Shown one piece after another: positions 45,681 through 55,600 of a stretch of 64,000 bases of DNA; within the stretch, counting starts at the first letter, position 1, and each line of letters opens with the position of its first letter. The position numbers and the translations under genes were made by a program. The notes under the pieces are model-generated. The model did not search any database. It was given only the letters and a program-made list of their open reading frames with translations, and was not told where the DNA came from. The stretch comes from Dactylis glomerata (lineage: Eukaryota; Streptophyta; Magnoliopsida; Poales; Poaceae). The stretch covers positions 4,882,212-4,946,211 of the forward strand of contig QXEO01001034.1 in assembly GCA_007115705.1 (NCBI GenBank), given 5' to 3'.

Positions 45681-46455
45681 TTCCCCCTGAGTTCTGGTGT
45701 TTTGACACCTCCCTGCATTCACTTGGTGACTATGCTGCTTGCTAGCTGGGTGGCTTGGCCGGCCAGCTTGGTCCTTGGCTGATATTTTGAGAATGAGTCA
45801 TGTTGATAAGACCAACACTTTGATGATTATCAACAGTATTTTCATTTTAAACTATTACTGCCACTTGTATTACCCTTGGTGGCATTTCTCTTTGCATTTC
45901 CTTTGTGTGCAGGTGACAAGAAGAATTAAGAAGAAAAGAAAGAAAGATTGAAGATCAAAGTAGTTTAGGATCTAGTCTAGATTCTTACTTGTATTCATTT
46001 TCTTTTCTTCTTTATTTTTCTTTTTGGTTTCAAATTGTAACATTATGTTAATGTTAGCTATTGTAATATTCTTTTATTCTCAAACTTTGTAAAGACAATG
46101 TATATTGTGTTGTTTATTAATAAAGTCCAAGGTTTTTCTTATTTGAAATGTTTATCCTTTCTAAATGTGCCTTTTGAATTCAAATTTAAGTTCATAATTC
46201 AAATTCAAGTTTTGAATTCAAATGATCTTCTTAGGTTTTAGCTAATCAACTTCATTGCTTCCCACAAGCAGTAGATCAAAAGAGGTCATGTCAATTTCTT
46301 TCGCACTCCGAGAGTTCACCATCCCCTCTCGAAGAGAGATTCGATCACTCTTAGGTTTTAGTGATAAAAGCGTGAAAAAATCCTATAATTTCAGATGCTA
46401 TGCACAAAAACCCTCTATTCTACCCCGAAGTTGTCCTACGTGCTGGGATATTACA

Positions 46456-46465
46456 GACTTCCCCC
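46456..46465 (-). other. Polypurine tract of the chromovirus
   Basis: GGGGGAAGTC on the minus strand, immediately before the 3' LTR start TGTAATATCCC. Confidence 0.8.
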
Positions 46466-46466
46466 A

Positions 46467-46805
46467 TTAACAAAAACTTCGTCCCGAAGTTTGGGGTAAG
46501 GTGTACCTGAAGAATTCTGGATAGGCTGTCCTTAGATCTTCTTCCTTTTTCGAGGTAGCTTCTCTTTCTGGGTGATGTTTCCATTGCACCTTGCAATACT
46601 TGATGGCCCTGTTACGGAGTTGCTTCCATTTTTCTGCTAGAACCTTTGACGGCTCCTCAACATAAGTCAAATCTGCTTGTAATTCCACGTCTTCATAGGA
46701 TATGGTCTCATCTGGTATCTTCATACACTTTCGAAGTTGTGAAGAATGAAACACATTATGAACCTTGGATAGCTGCTTTGGTAGCTCCAATTCAAATGCT
46801 ACTCC
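46467..46805 (-). pseudogene. Chromovirus integrase C-terminus with chromodomain-like tail
   Basis: This part of integrase normally targets chromatin. It reads ELPKQLSKVHNVFHSSQLRK, then YVEEPSKVLAEKWKQLRN, then CKVQWKHHPEREATSKKEED, the pattern of the Tekay-type group II chromodomain. It is in the same frame as the upstream integrase piece (46806-47228) but cut from it by an in-frame TGA next to 46806. It ends at 46467, overlapping the edge of the polypurine tract and LTR, as is common in these elements. Confidence 0.8.
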
Positions 46806-48127
46806 TCATTGTTGACTTAGAATCTTGAATGGTCCAGTGTATCTTGGGCTGAGTTTTCCCTTGACTCCAAAATGTACTCCCTTCATTGGGCTAACCCGAA
46901 GATAAACCATGTCTCCAACTTGAGGTTCCCATATCCTCCTCTTTAAGTCTGCATAACTCTTCTGCCTACTTTGAGCAATCTTTAATCGATCTCGGATGAT
47001 GTCAATGGCATGCTGCCTTTCCTTCACATAGTCCGGATGAAATTCCTTGCCGGCTCCCATTTCATACCAGCAGATGGGTGATCGGCACTTTCTTCCGTAG
47101 AGTGCTTCAAATGGTGCCATTTGGATGCTACTTTGGTAACTGTTATTATATGAAAATACTGCCAGTGGTAGATGTTCTTCCCATGATCCTCCAAAATCCA
47201 ATGCACATGCTCTAAGCATATCTTCCAAAATCTGATTGGTTCTTTCTGTTTGTCCTCCTGTCTGTGGATGATAAGCAGTGCTGAAGTCTAACCTGGATCC
47301 TAGAGCTTCATGTAACTGTTTCTAGAAAGCTGAGGTGAATACGGACCCTTTGGTACTCCATGTTTGCTCACAATTTCCTGAACATATAAGTTTACTAACT
47401 TCTCTCCAGAATCTTTTTGATTAACGGCCAAGAAATGTGCACTTTTTGTCAATCTGTCCACAATAACCCAAATCATGTCCTTCTTCTTTGGTGTCAATGG
47501 TAATCCTGTGATAAAATCCATTCCAATCTCTTCCCATTTCCACTCAGGAATATCCAATGGTTGCATGAGTCGAGCGGGACTTTGGTGTTCCGCTTTTACC
47601 CTTTGACAAGTATGGCATTCGGACACGAATTTAGCTATTTCTCGCTTCATGTTGTTCCACCAAAATAGTTCCTTAAGATCCATGTACATCTTGGTACTCC
47701 TCGGATGTATTGAATATGGAGTTTCATGTGCCTCTTTGAGTATCAACTGTTTGATTTTGGGTATGTCTGGCACACATATTCTATTATGAAACCAGAGTGA
47801 GTTGAAATCACCTAAACGAAACTCAGACGGTCTTCCCTCTTCAATCCTTCGAATTTCTTCCTCAATGAATGGATCTTCACTTTGTCGGCGGAAGATTGTA
47901 TACTTTAAATCACTTTGCCTTTCCTCCATCACCTTCATAGTAGACAAACTGCCCAAAGATTTCACTTCTAAACATTGAATTTCTAACCTTTCCAGATCCA
48001 TAAGCAATTCTTTAGGAAGTTCTCGGCTTATTGGCTGAGTATCTGTACTTTTCCTACTCAACGCATTGGCTACCACATTAGCCTTCCCTGGAGTATAGTT
48101 GATGGTTAAATCATAGTCCTTGATCAA
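46806..48127 (-). pseudogene. Chromovirus integrase, broken, second catalytic Asp region deleted
   Basis: Would insert the cDNA into chromatin. Part one (48127-47300) begins with the RNase H tail (INYTPGKANVVANALSRKS) and has the zinc-binding HHCC region (HPRSTKMY..., CHTCQRVKAEHQ) and the first catalytic Asp in GMDFITGLP. After KHGVPK the sequence jumps almost directly to a TSAF block at about 47330. The segment that normally carries the second catalytic Asp is missing, and a stop and a frameshift follow. Part two (47228-46806) reads EDMLRACALDFGGSWEEHL, EALYGRKCRSPICW, and a GPY/F-type RYTGPFKIL. The protein cannot be active. Confidence 0.85.
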
Positions 48128-48457
48128 TTCTAACCATCATCGCTGCTTCATATTCAACTCTTTCTGAGTAAAGAAATATTTGAGACTCTTATGGTCCGTA
48201 TAGAGTTCACACTTAGCTCCATACAGAAAATGCCTCCATCCTTTCAATGCAAACACCACGGCTGCTAATTCAAGATCATGTGTTGGGTAGTTAACCTCAT
48301 GCGGTCATAATTGCCTAGACCCATAAGCGATAACCTTTCTGTCTTGCATCAACACACTTCCAAGTCCATTCTTGGATGCGTCACAATAAACCGTGTAGTC
48401 CTTGCCGGTTTCTGGTACGGCTAACACAGGTGCTGTGGTTAACTTATCTTTAAGTGT
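48128..48457 (-). pseudogene. Chromovirus RNase H, three nonsense codons
   Basis: Would degrade the RNA of the RNA-DNA hybrid. Readable with YTVYCDASKNGLGSVLMQ (catalytic Asp), [18 protein letters not shown] (Glu) and [11 protein letters not shown] (Asp), all three acids present. In-frame stops lie at 48458-48460, 48305-48307 and 48137-48139. It shares its frame with the reverse transcriptase and the first integrase part. Confidence 0.8.
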
Positions 48458-49384
48458 CTAAAAACTAACCTTACACTCTTCCGACCACACAAATGGTGTA
48501 TTCTTTCGGAGCAACTTTGTCATTGGTCCAGCAATCTTGGAGAACCCTTCTATGAACCTTCTGTAGTAACCTGCCATTCCCAGAAATCCTCTAATCTTCT
48601 TGACATTCTTTGGTGCTTCCCATTCCAAAAGAGATGCTACTTTGCTTGGATTTACTGCTATGCCCTCCTTGCTAATCACATGCCCGAGAAACTCTACTTG
48701 GTCCAACCAAAATTCACACTTACTAAACTTGGCATACAACTGATGTTCTCTCAGAATCTGTAGAGCAATCCTCAAATGTTTGGCATGTTCATCTTTTTCC
48801 TTTGAATAAATCAAGATATCATCGATAAAGACTATCACAAACTTGTCCAAGTAAGGCATAAAGATCTTATTCATGAGATTCATGAAAATGGCTGGTGCAT
48901 TAGTCAATCCAAAAGGTACGACCAAATACTCATGATGTCCGTACCTAGACACAAAAGCTGTCTTTGGAACATCCTCCTTCTTGATCTTAATCTGGTGGTA
49001 TCCGGATCAAAGATCTATCTTGGAAAATACTCCGGCTCCCCTGACTTGATCAAATAAGTCCTGAATTCTGGGTAGAGGATACTTGTTCTTGATTGTAACA
49101 TTATTGAGGTTCCTGTAATCTCCACACATTCTGCGTCCTCCATCCCGCTTATCCACAAATATCACTGGTGTACCCCAAGGTGAAATGCTTTCTTGTATGA
49201 ATCCTTTCTGCTCTAACTCATCCAATTGTTCCTTTAACTCAACTAACTCCTTAGGTCCCATCTTATATGGTGCCTGGGCTATAGGTGCTATTCCTGGGAT
49301 CAAATCAATAGTGAACTCAATTTCTCTGTCTCGTGGCATACCTAGTAATTCCTTTGGAAACACATCTTGGAATTCATTGACCAT
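48458..49384 (-). pseudogene. Chromovirus reverse transcriptase, one in-frame stop
   Basis: Copies the genomic RNA into cDNA. The N-terminal part (49384-49007) has [36 protein letters not shown] and [14 protein letters not shown]. An in-frame TGA at 49007-49009 (within KIDL.SGYHQ) separates it from the palm with [20 protein letters not shown], the catalytic FIDDILIYS and [17 protein letters not shown]. Apart from the stop, all fingers/palm motifs are present. Chromoviral Gypsy type. Confidence 0.9.
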
Positions 49385-49862
49385 CTTGGAATGTCTTCAA
49401 TTTTAGCTTCCTTCAAAGTATTTAGATGTAGTTGAACTTCAATATGTGCATGACGGTCACCTTGATAAACTATCCTTCCTCCTCCTGGACATCTAAGTGA
49501 CACAGTTTTCTCCTTGAAATCTATCTGGGCTCCATTCTCCTCTAACTAATCTATTCCAAGGATCACAGCCATATCCTTCATAGGGATAAGAAAAAGATCG
49601 ACAAGATAGATGCAATCGCTGATCATGATGACCTTCTCTTGCTTGAGGTGTGTGACTAGAATCGTTCCCCCCGCAGATAAAACAGTGATGGGGTATTCTA
49701 ACTTATTGCAAGTAAGTCCAACTCTTGCGAAATGAATGAAGTAGTTGCACCAGTATCGAAAAGTACTTTGCCAGGATGAGATAGGATTTGAAGCGTACCT
49801 ATCACGGTTTTCTCTGAATCATTCACTTCCTCCTGGCTGGTGCAATTTAATTTCCCATAGGG
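49385..49862 (-). pseudogene. Chromovirus aspartic protease, frameshifted
   Basis: Would process the polyprotein. The active site GKVLFDTGATTSFIS is at about 49735-49785, in the gag frame. Soon after it the reading moves to another frame (CNKLEYPITVLSAGG..., MKDMAVILGID), with a stop after GID and another frame change before the reverse transcriptase. An in-frame stop at 49863-49865 cuts it from gag. Confidence 0.8.
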
Positions 49863-50978
49863 TCAAGATCTCTTGCCTGCACCATTTCCTCCTGAATTAC
49901 CACCTCGGTTAAATCCTCCTCCGGTTGCCTTCTTTCCCCATGCAGCTCTATTAGGACATTGATTCTTCATATGTCCCTCTTGATTGCAACCATAATAGAT
50001 TATTTTGGGCCTTTGACAATCCTTTGCCAGATGTCCCCTGGCTCCGCACTCATGACAGGTGATTTTGTCTCTAGGGTTTCCTCCTCCGCCTCCCCGAGGT
50101 AACATTCCCCGACTTGGCGGTCGTGGCTTGAAACTAAGATCTGCAGTTGGTTTGTTGACTGGATATCTTCTGGGTTCCAACTTGGCTTTCTTCCGGCGTT
50201 CCTCCTGAACTTGCTTGAAATCATCTTCCATGGTGATAGCTGCATCAACAAGTTCTTGGAAATCTGCTGCCTTTAACATTCTAAGTTGCATCTTGGCCAT
50301 TGGGTGCAAAACGCTCATGAACCATTTCTTTCTCTTCTCATCCGTGTTCACTACATCCGTAGCATAACGTGATAGAAGAGTGAATTCCTTGACATACCTC
50401 ATAATGGTCTTGTCTTTCTGTTCTAAGTTGTCAAACTCTCTCCTCTTCAATTCCATGATACTTTCTGGTACATTCGCCTCTCTAAACTTCCTCTTGAATT
50501 CCTCCTAGGTGAATACCCTTCCTGGAGGATGTATTGCCACAATATTGTCCCACCAGGCCGCTGCGGGTCCACATAACAGATGAGTGGCATACCTAAGCTT
50601 CTCGCTGTCGCTGCAATTCACGGTGTTGAGCTTCCTCTCGGTATCCAACAACCAGTCCTCGGCATCCATTGGTTCCGGTGCTGATGCAAATGGAAGTGGT
50701 CTTGTGTTCAGAAAGTCTGCCAGTGTGACTCCATGCACTCCTTCATTCCGTCCTTCACGGTTGTGATCCATCATATCCTGCATCATCTTCGACTGACACT
50801 CAATGAGCATCTGTTGCCTTTCATCTGCCATCCTCATATATTGGGCAAAATCTTGTTGTGTCAGAAATGGTGGTGGTGGTGGTAAAGGTTCCCTTGCCGC
50901 TGCATTGGCTGCCTCCTCAGCCTTGGCTTCGGTCTCCATCCTCTGTTGCTCGGATTCCTCATCAACTACCGTCGCCAT
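49863..50978 (-). pseudogene. Chromovirus gag with two CCHC knuckles, broken
   Basis: Capsid/nucleocapsid protein. Start at 50976-50978 (MATVVDEESEQQRMETEAKA...). An N-terminal Glu/Ala and polyproline region is followed by the gag core (DAEDWLLDTERKLNTVNCS, YATHLLCGPAAAWWDNIV). A single in-frame TAG at 50505-50507 interrupts it, after which the core continues (ELKRREFDNLEQKDKTIMRY, FTLLSRYATDVVN). The nucleocapsid has one good zinc knuckle, CHECGARGHLAKDC, and a second in which the first Cys has become Tyr (YYGCNQEGHMKNQC). A Gly/Asn-rich tail follows. The total of about 370 codons fits the family. Confidence 0.88.
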
Positions 50979-51266
50979 TTTATCCCCCTAACCCTGTTAC
51001 ATCAAGCGAAACTCATAATTACACCATGCTCATGCTTTCTGAGCTCAATTTCATGCACAGTGTTAGTCACACAATAAAATCCAAATAAAACATAGCCAAA
51101 TCACACCAAACATATACCATGTATATACGTGGGTAAAAGTAACATAGTGTTACACACTGCCCCGTGAGTAGCTACACTCACTTATTCCCATTGTGAAAGC
51201 AAATACTACATAATACACATATGGTACATATGTTACACATATCGCCTCCTTATCGATGGTGGTCTT
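50979..51266 (-). other. Spacer between extra ORF and gag
   Basis: 288 bp with no supported coding sequence. It is exactly 96 codons long, so the ORFs on both sides are in the same frame, separated by stops. Confidence 0.6.
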
Positions 51267-52412
51267 CTACGGGTAGTCGAACTCCCGATACATCCCCGGT
51301 GTCCATCCAGTCGCTCGGGATGTCCTCCTGACTGAAGCAGGGGTAAAAGATGACTCCGCCGGTATATAGTCGAGATCGGGTGTAGGGCCTAAGTTGAAGT
51401 TAGTCATCCCCAGATAACCGCTCAACGATGGGTATACAACCTCGGTGGCACCTCTCTCCACCTTTGGCCTCGAGCATTCTCCACGCTCCATATAGCTCGG
51501 TAACTCCCCCTCGGCATCCGACTCTATCTCTATGGGCTTCCCCGCCACGTCTCCGGCGCGGTGAACAACCCTAAACTGACTCGTGACCTCGTGCTCCAAA
51601 TCGCATGGAATCGGATCTCCAGCCGTCCCCATATACTCACCAAAACGCCAACCCATGGAGTTGCCCCCAAAACTGTCGTTATGGGCCATTCCCCACGACT
51701 CCAAACCTGCCTCATATCCGACTACAGTCGAGCCGTGTGCAAAATGTGCTGGTAGCATCTCCGGTTCGGCCTCGGGCTCGAACTCCCGCTCCTCGGGATC
51801 GTCCTCCTCATCTAAAGTGATAAAGTCTCTAGCAGAGAAAGCTGGAGTAGGTGCTCGTGGTGGTCGAGAAGTCTCCCCCGTACGCCATGGAGTCGGTGTT
51901 GGCTCGGTGATCTCCTCCACTAGACTCTGTATCTCACCAACTAGAGCTCTGTGGACGTGATAGAACACACTAAGCAGATGCTTACACCTGTCCATGTGCT
52001 CTGCTGCAGCATGTGGGTGTCTCTTCGCAAACTTGTAACTATCCCGAAGAGGATCTACTCCTTCCTCGTCGTGTGGGATGTGCGTGAACTTAGTACCTAA
52101 TAACTTCTCCATTTTGTGTTCACGGATATCAGTGATGGCTTTCATGACTGCTATCTTATATGCTGTACTAACCGTGCAGGCTTCTCCGGCTGGCATGACC
52201 ACACTCATGCCCAATTTGGCAGGAAGCATGATTCCTACCATGTACTTCTGAAAGACTCTACCCTCATAATAAGCATACTTCTTGACAGGGATACGGGTTT
52301 CACACCCGCACTCCTGTAGGATGCCCCGTAGCAGATCGGATAGCTTCCCATCATACTCATCCAACGTCACATCTCGAACTTGCACGGTCCTTGATGGATT
52401 GGTGCGTGCCAT
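51267..52412 (-). CDS. Extra 381-aa ORF upstream of gag in the chromovirus, function unknown
   Basis: An uninterrupted sense-strand frame from the ATG at 52410-52412 (MARTNPSRTVQVRDVTLDE...) to a stop at 51267, lying between the 5' leader and gag. Residues about 1-170 look globular and helical, with RGILQECGCETRIPVKKYAY, GEACTVSTAYKIAVMKAITD and HPHAAAEHMDRCKHLLSVFY. Residues about 170-245 form a Pro/Thr then acidic linker (TPTPWRTGETSRPP, DEEDDPEEREFEPEAEPE). The rest is polar and low in hydrophobic residues. No transmembrane segment, zinc finger, protease or nuclease motif was recognised. Canonical Tekay elements go from leader to gag, so this is an additional gene. It has no stop or shift, although gag-pro-pol carries about a dozen. 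Confidence 0.65.
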   Translation of the reverse strand: MARTNPSRTVQVRDVTLDEYDGKLSDLLRGILQECGCETRIPVKKYAYYEGRVFQKYMVGIMLPAKLGMSVVMPAGEACTVSTAYKIAVMKAITDIREHKMEKLLGTKFTHIPHDEEGVDPLRDSYKFAKRHPHAAAEHMDRCKHLLSVFYHVHRALVGEIQSLVEEITEPTPTPWRTGETSRPPRAPTPAFSARDFITLDEEDDPEEREFEPEAEPEMLPAHFAHGSTVVGYEAGLESWGMAHNDSFGGNSMGWRFGEYMGTAGDPIPCDLEHEVTSQFRVVHRAGDVAGKPIEIESDAEGELPSYMERGECSRPKVERGATEVVYPSLSGYLGMTNFNLGPTPDLDYIPAESSFTPASVRRTSRATGWTPGMYREFDYP

Positions 52413-52629
52413 CCTGGCAGTATATATAAAAGATAAAAATTAGTATATGATGCATCATCATAGTAACCATAAAGAATTGTAACACTAAAAAGTATGACTT
52501 TGTTATTCTCAAGTGAATAACATCATGACCATTTTAGAGAACTCTTTACTATTCCTATTTGACTCCTACAGGTCATTCCCATTAACTAGGCGTCCATCCT
52601 AAGGTCAAAGCTTTTGCTCTGATACCAAC
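52413..52629 (-). other. 5' leader of the chromovirus
   Basis: 217 nt between the 5' LTR and the extra ORF. The primer site occupies its first bases and nothing else is recognised. Confidence 0.6.
52616..52627 (-). other. Primer-binding site, tRNA-Met type (chromovirus)
   Basis: TGGTATCAGAGC on the minus strand, complementary to the 3' end of initiator tRNA-Met, two bases from the 5' LTR end. Confidence 0.88.
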
Positions 52630-55600
52630 TGTGGTGACCCAGCATACCACTGCATGTTTTAGTATGCAAGTCATTGACATAACACTCATGAAGTACCATT
52701 TCACAAATATTACATCCCTCAGAGTGGTACAACAGAAACATAGCGGTCTTTATTCAAGCACTTAATATTACAAGCCATAAACTTACAAAGGACTCCAGTT
52801 CCTCCTCGGTCCAAAGAGGAACACTAGTAGGTTCTACTTTGATGCTACAAACCTTAACTAGGACTGTTAGAAGTAAGCTAAATATGAGAACGGGCTTAAG
52901 TCACTTTATTCTATAAGGTTCATGTGACTCAAGCTACTATCCTATACTATTAGTTGTCGGCCTCCTCCTTGGTTCCTTCATTGTTTCCATAAGCTATGGT
53001 GTAATCCACGCCTTTGACTCCACCGGAAAGGTCCGGCCCTTCATAATAGACTTCCTCGTGGTCCTCCGATGCTCCTTCAGTTTCCTCGTTCTGGCCCTCC
53101 AAGTCTAAGCAAGGGTTAAAAGGGAATGGGGTGAGTAACGAGCGTTACCCAACAAGTTCATTTAACAGGATAGAGGTGTTTGATGCACTAGCTACGACCA
53201 TAGACTCAAGAGTCTTAGGTCAAATGCAGCTTTCATAATCATTTCTTCAAAGATTGCTTTTATTTAAAAGAACTATGTTCGTCAGTCTTTACAGGTTGAT
53301 TAGAGCTTCGATGGGCTCCTTTCCTGCCACGTTCATAGCTCCTTCCCAGAACAGGGAGTATCTTGATACTTTTTGTACACTCTGCAGAGGTGGTCACTTG
53401 TACCCATGAGAGATCAACACTTTGCTGCACAACCGGGCATACTTTCCTGTCCATACTTCTTTTGTATGGGGCCCAGTTGATGATCCAAGCCAATCACCGT
53501 TCTTCTCCGCGACCCTGCAGACCCACTCTTTTGTAAGTCCATCCTCCCCTATACCACATATGCAGACCGATTGGCGCACTGGTCCTCCCCTTTACACTAT
53601 GGACGCTCCCATAGGTAGACCATTCCGGACCCAGATGCCCGCTCCTATACAATATGGGTAGACCAATCCGGATGACTCTTATAATCCATCATAGACCAAT
53701 TAGCTAGTTTGTCCCCCCTATACTATAGGCAGACCGAACAGGAAATGCATTTCCCCCCTTTGCACTATAGTAGCCCGAACAGGACAACCCTAGACTACTG
53801 ATCCGTTGGCATGCGAGAGGGAAAAGATACAGCTGACTTCTTCGTCCCATTCCAGATCTCATGGTTGACCGTTATTTACGGCGCTAGAATCACTGGCGAC
53901 ATTTGTTATTAGTCCTAGGTGAACTTTCCAGTTGCAGTGGGACCTCCACCATACTCATACCATGGTCCCACTACCCACCATCCTAGGGCAACAACCTTTG
54001 CGGTCGAAAACACTATTCATATTCATTAGTAAAAACAAACCTTTTACTTTGAATGCAGTAATAATAATACCACCGGTATATTTTTAAGTAATTTGCTAAA
54101 ATTAAAGAAGAGATATGAGCAAGAGTGAACTTCCCTGCAAACTGCAAGGTAGTGCAGTTGGATTTGTTGAAGTGACCCGGGACCTCGGGTTCTGGAAAAC
54201 AGCATCATTGTCCGGTAAGGGCAATGGTTAAAGATTCAAAAATGCATGCTTTATGGTGTGTTTAATTTATACCCCCTAAAGTGATTTATTTATTTGCTAG
54301 GCTTTATATATTATTTTTATGATTTTAAAGAATATATGTTAAGGGTAATTTCATTCAAGGATATTCATCAAATATTCTTGAATGGAATTTATTTTTAAAG
54401 AGTTAAGAATTACCAGATTTTTCTTAAATGGCTAACCATTTTTAATATTTTCAGAAAATCAATTAACTTCTTTTCCTTTTGTGCAAATGACTCATGTGAT
54501 TATTTTATTTAACAATTGAGTTCAAAATTCCTCTAAGGGCTGAAAATAGCTATCTTTTATTTTTAGTTATTTTTAGGTATTTTTCTCGATTTATTCTAGG
54601 CACATTAGGGTTTTTTCTAGATTTTTAGAATTAATTAAAACAAAAACTGGTGCTGATAGCCTGGGCCCACTGGTCAGGTCAACCAGAGTGAGCTTGACCG
54701 GACCAGCCCAGCCCAGCTGGCCACCCCCTCACTCTCTCCCTCACTCGGTCACGACCTAACCCTAATCCTCTCTCGCGATCTCGAATCGCCTACGACTCCC
54801 TCGTCCGATTCCGGCGAGCTCCGGCGAGCTCCGCCGCCGCCCTATGGGGCAATCGCTCCGCCTCGTCGAGTGCTTCCATCTGACCGTGGGGATTCGTCGA
54901 CCTCGCCTCCGAGCTTCGCCCAGTGGATCTTGCGCTCGAGGCTTGATCTACTCCGGCTGGCCACGCTGGAGCTTCTGCCCCCGCCTCTTAGTGCTTGCGG
55001 TGGCACCTTCGTCGCTTCATCGGTTGGACGACGAGCCTGCAACCCCGATGTCGCCCCCAGGTGTTGTGCTTGGCCTCGCGGCCGTGAGCATGATGCCGCT
55101 CCTCGCCGTCGCAGCCTCTGGACGGTGGCCTCCCTGCCACAACTGTGGCTGCGCCGACGGTGTTGCCGCCAAGACCTTCTTCCTCGCTTCACTGCGAGCT
55201 CACCTATGAGTTCGATTTCTTCTCCCTTGTCTCTGTGTTCATGTTGTGGTGGCCTGGCCAGCGAGCCAGGCATGCTTGCCTTCTGCTGCTGCGCCATGCT
55301 TGAGCTTGTGATGCTATCCTAGAGCTTCTATGTTGGTCACTACTTACTGCTGCTGTTAGCTTCAGTGCAAAGTTCAGTTAAGACTTGCTTAGCTGAGTTT
55401 GTGTGATTTACCTAGCATGCTTCCCCTGTGATGGCTGGCTTGATCATGATGTACATCTGCTCCTACTGTTAGTTTCAGTATAAGATTCAGTTAAGAGTTT
55501 CTTAACTGAATCTCCAGAATTCAGTTAGCTTGCTATCCACCCTATTTGTGATATTAACTTGGCCATCTGGTGGTGTGCTTATTATCCAGTGTTCAAGTGA

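Larger units (their letters stand above)
42390..46455 (-). repeat. 3' LTR of the chromovirus, second part
   Basis: Continues from 35447 after element C (starting with its TCCAT duplication) and matches 53543-57547. It ends ...GTGCTGGGATATTACA. Removing element C and one TCCAT gives a 5000-bp LTR. Open frames within it (for example 43615-44169, 43697-44194) recur with differences in the other LTR and look noncoding. Confidence 0.9.
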
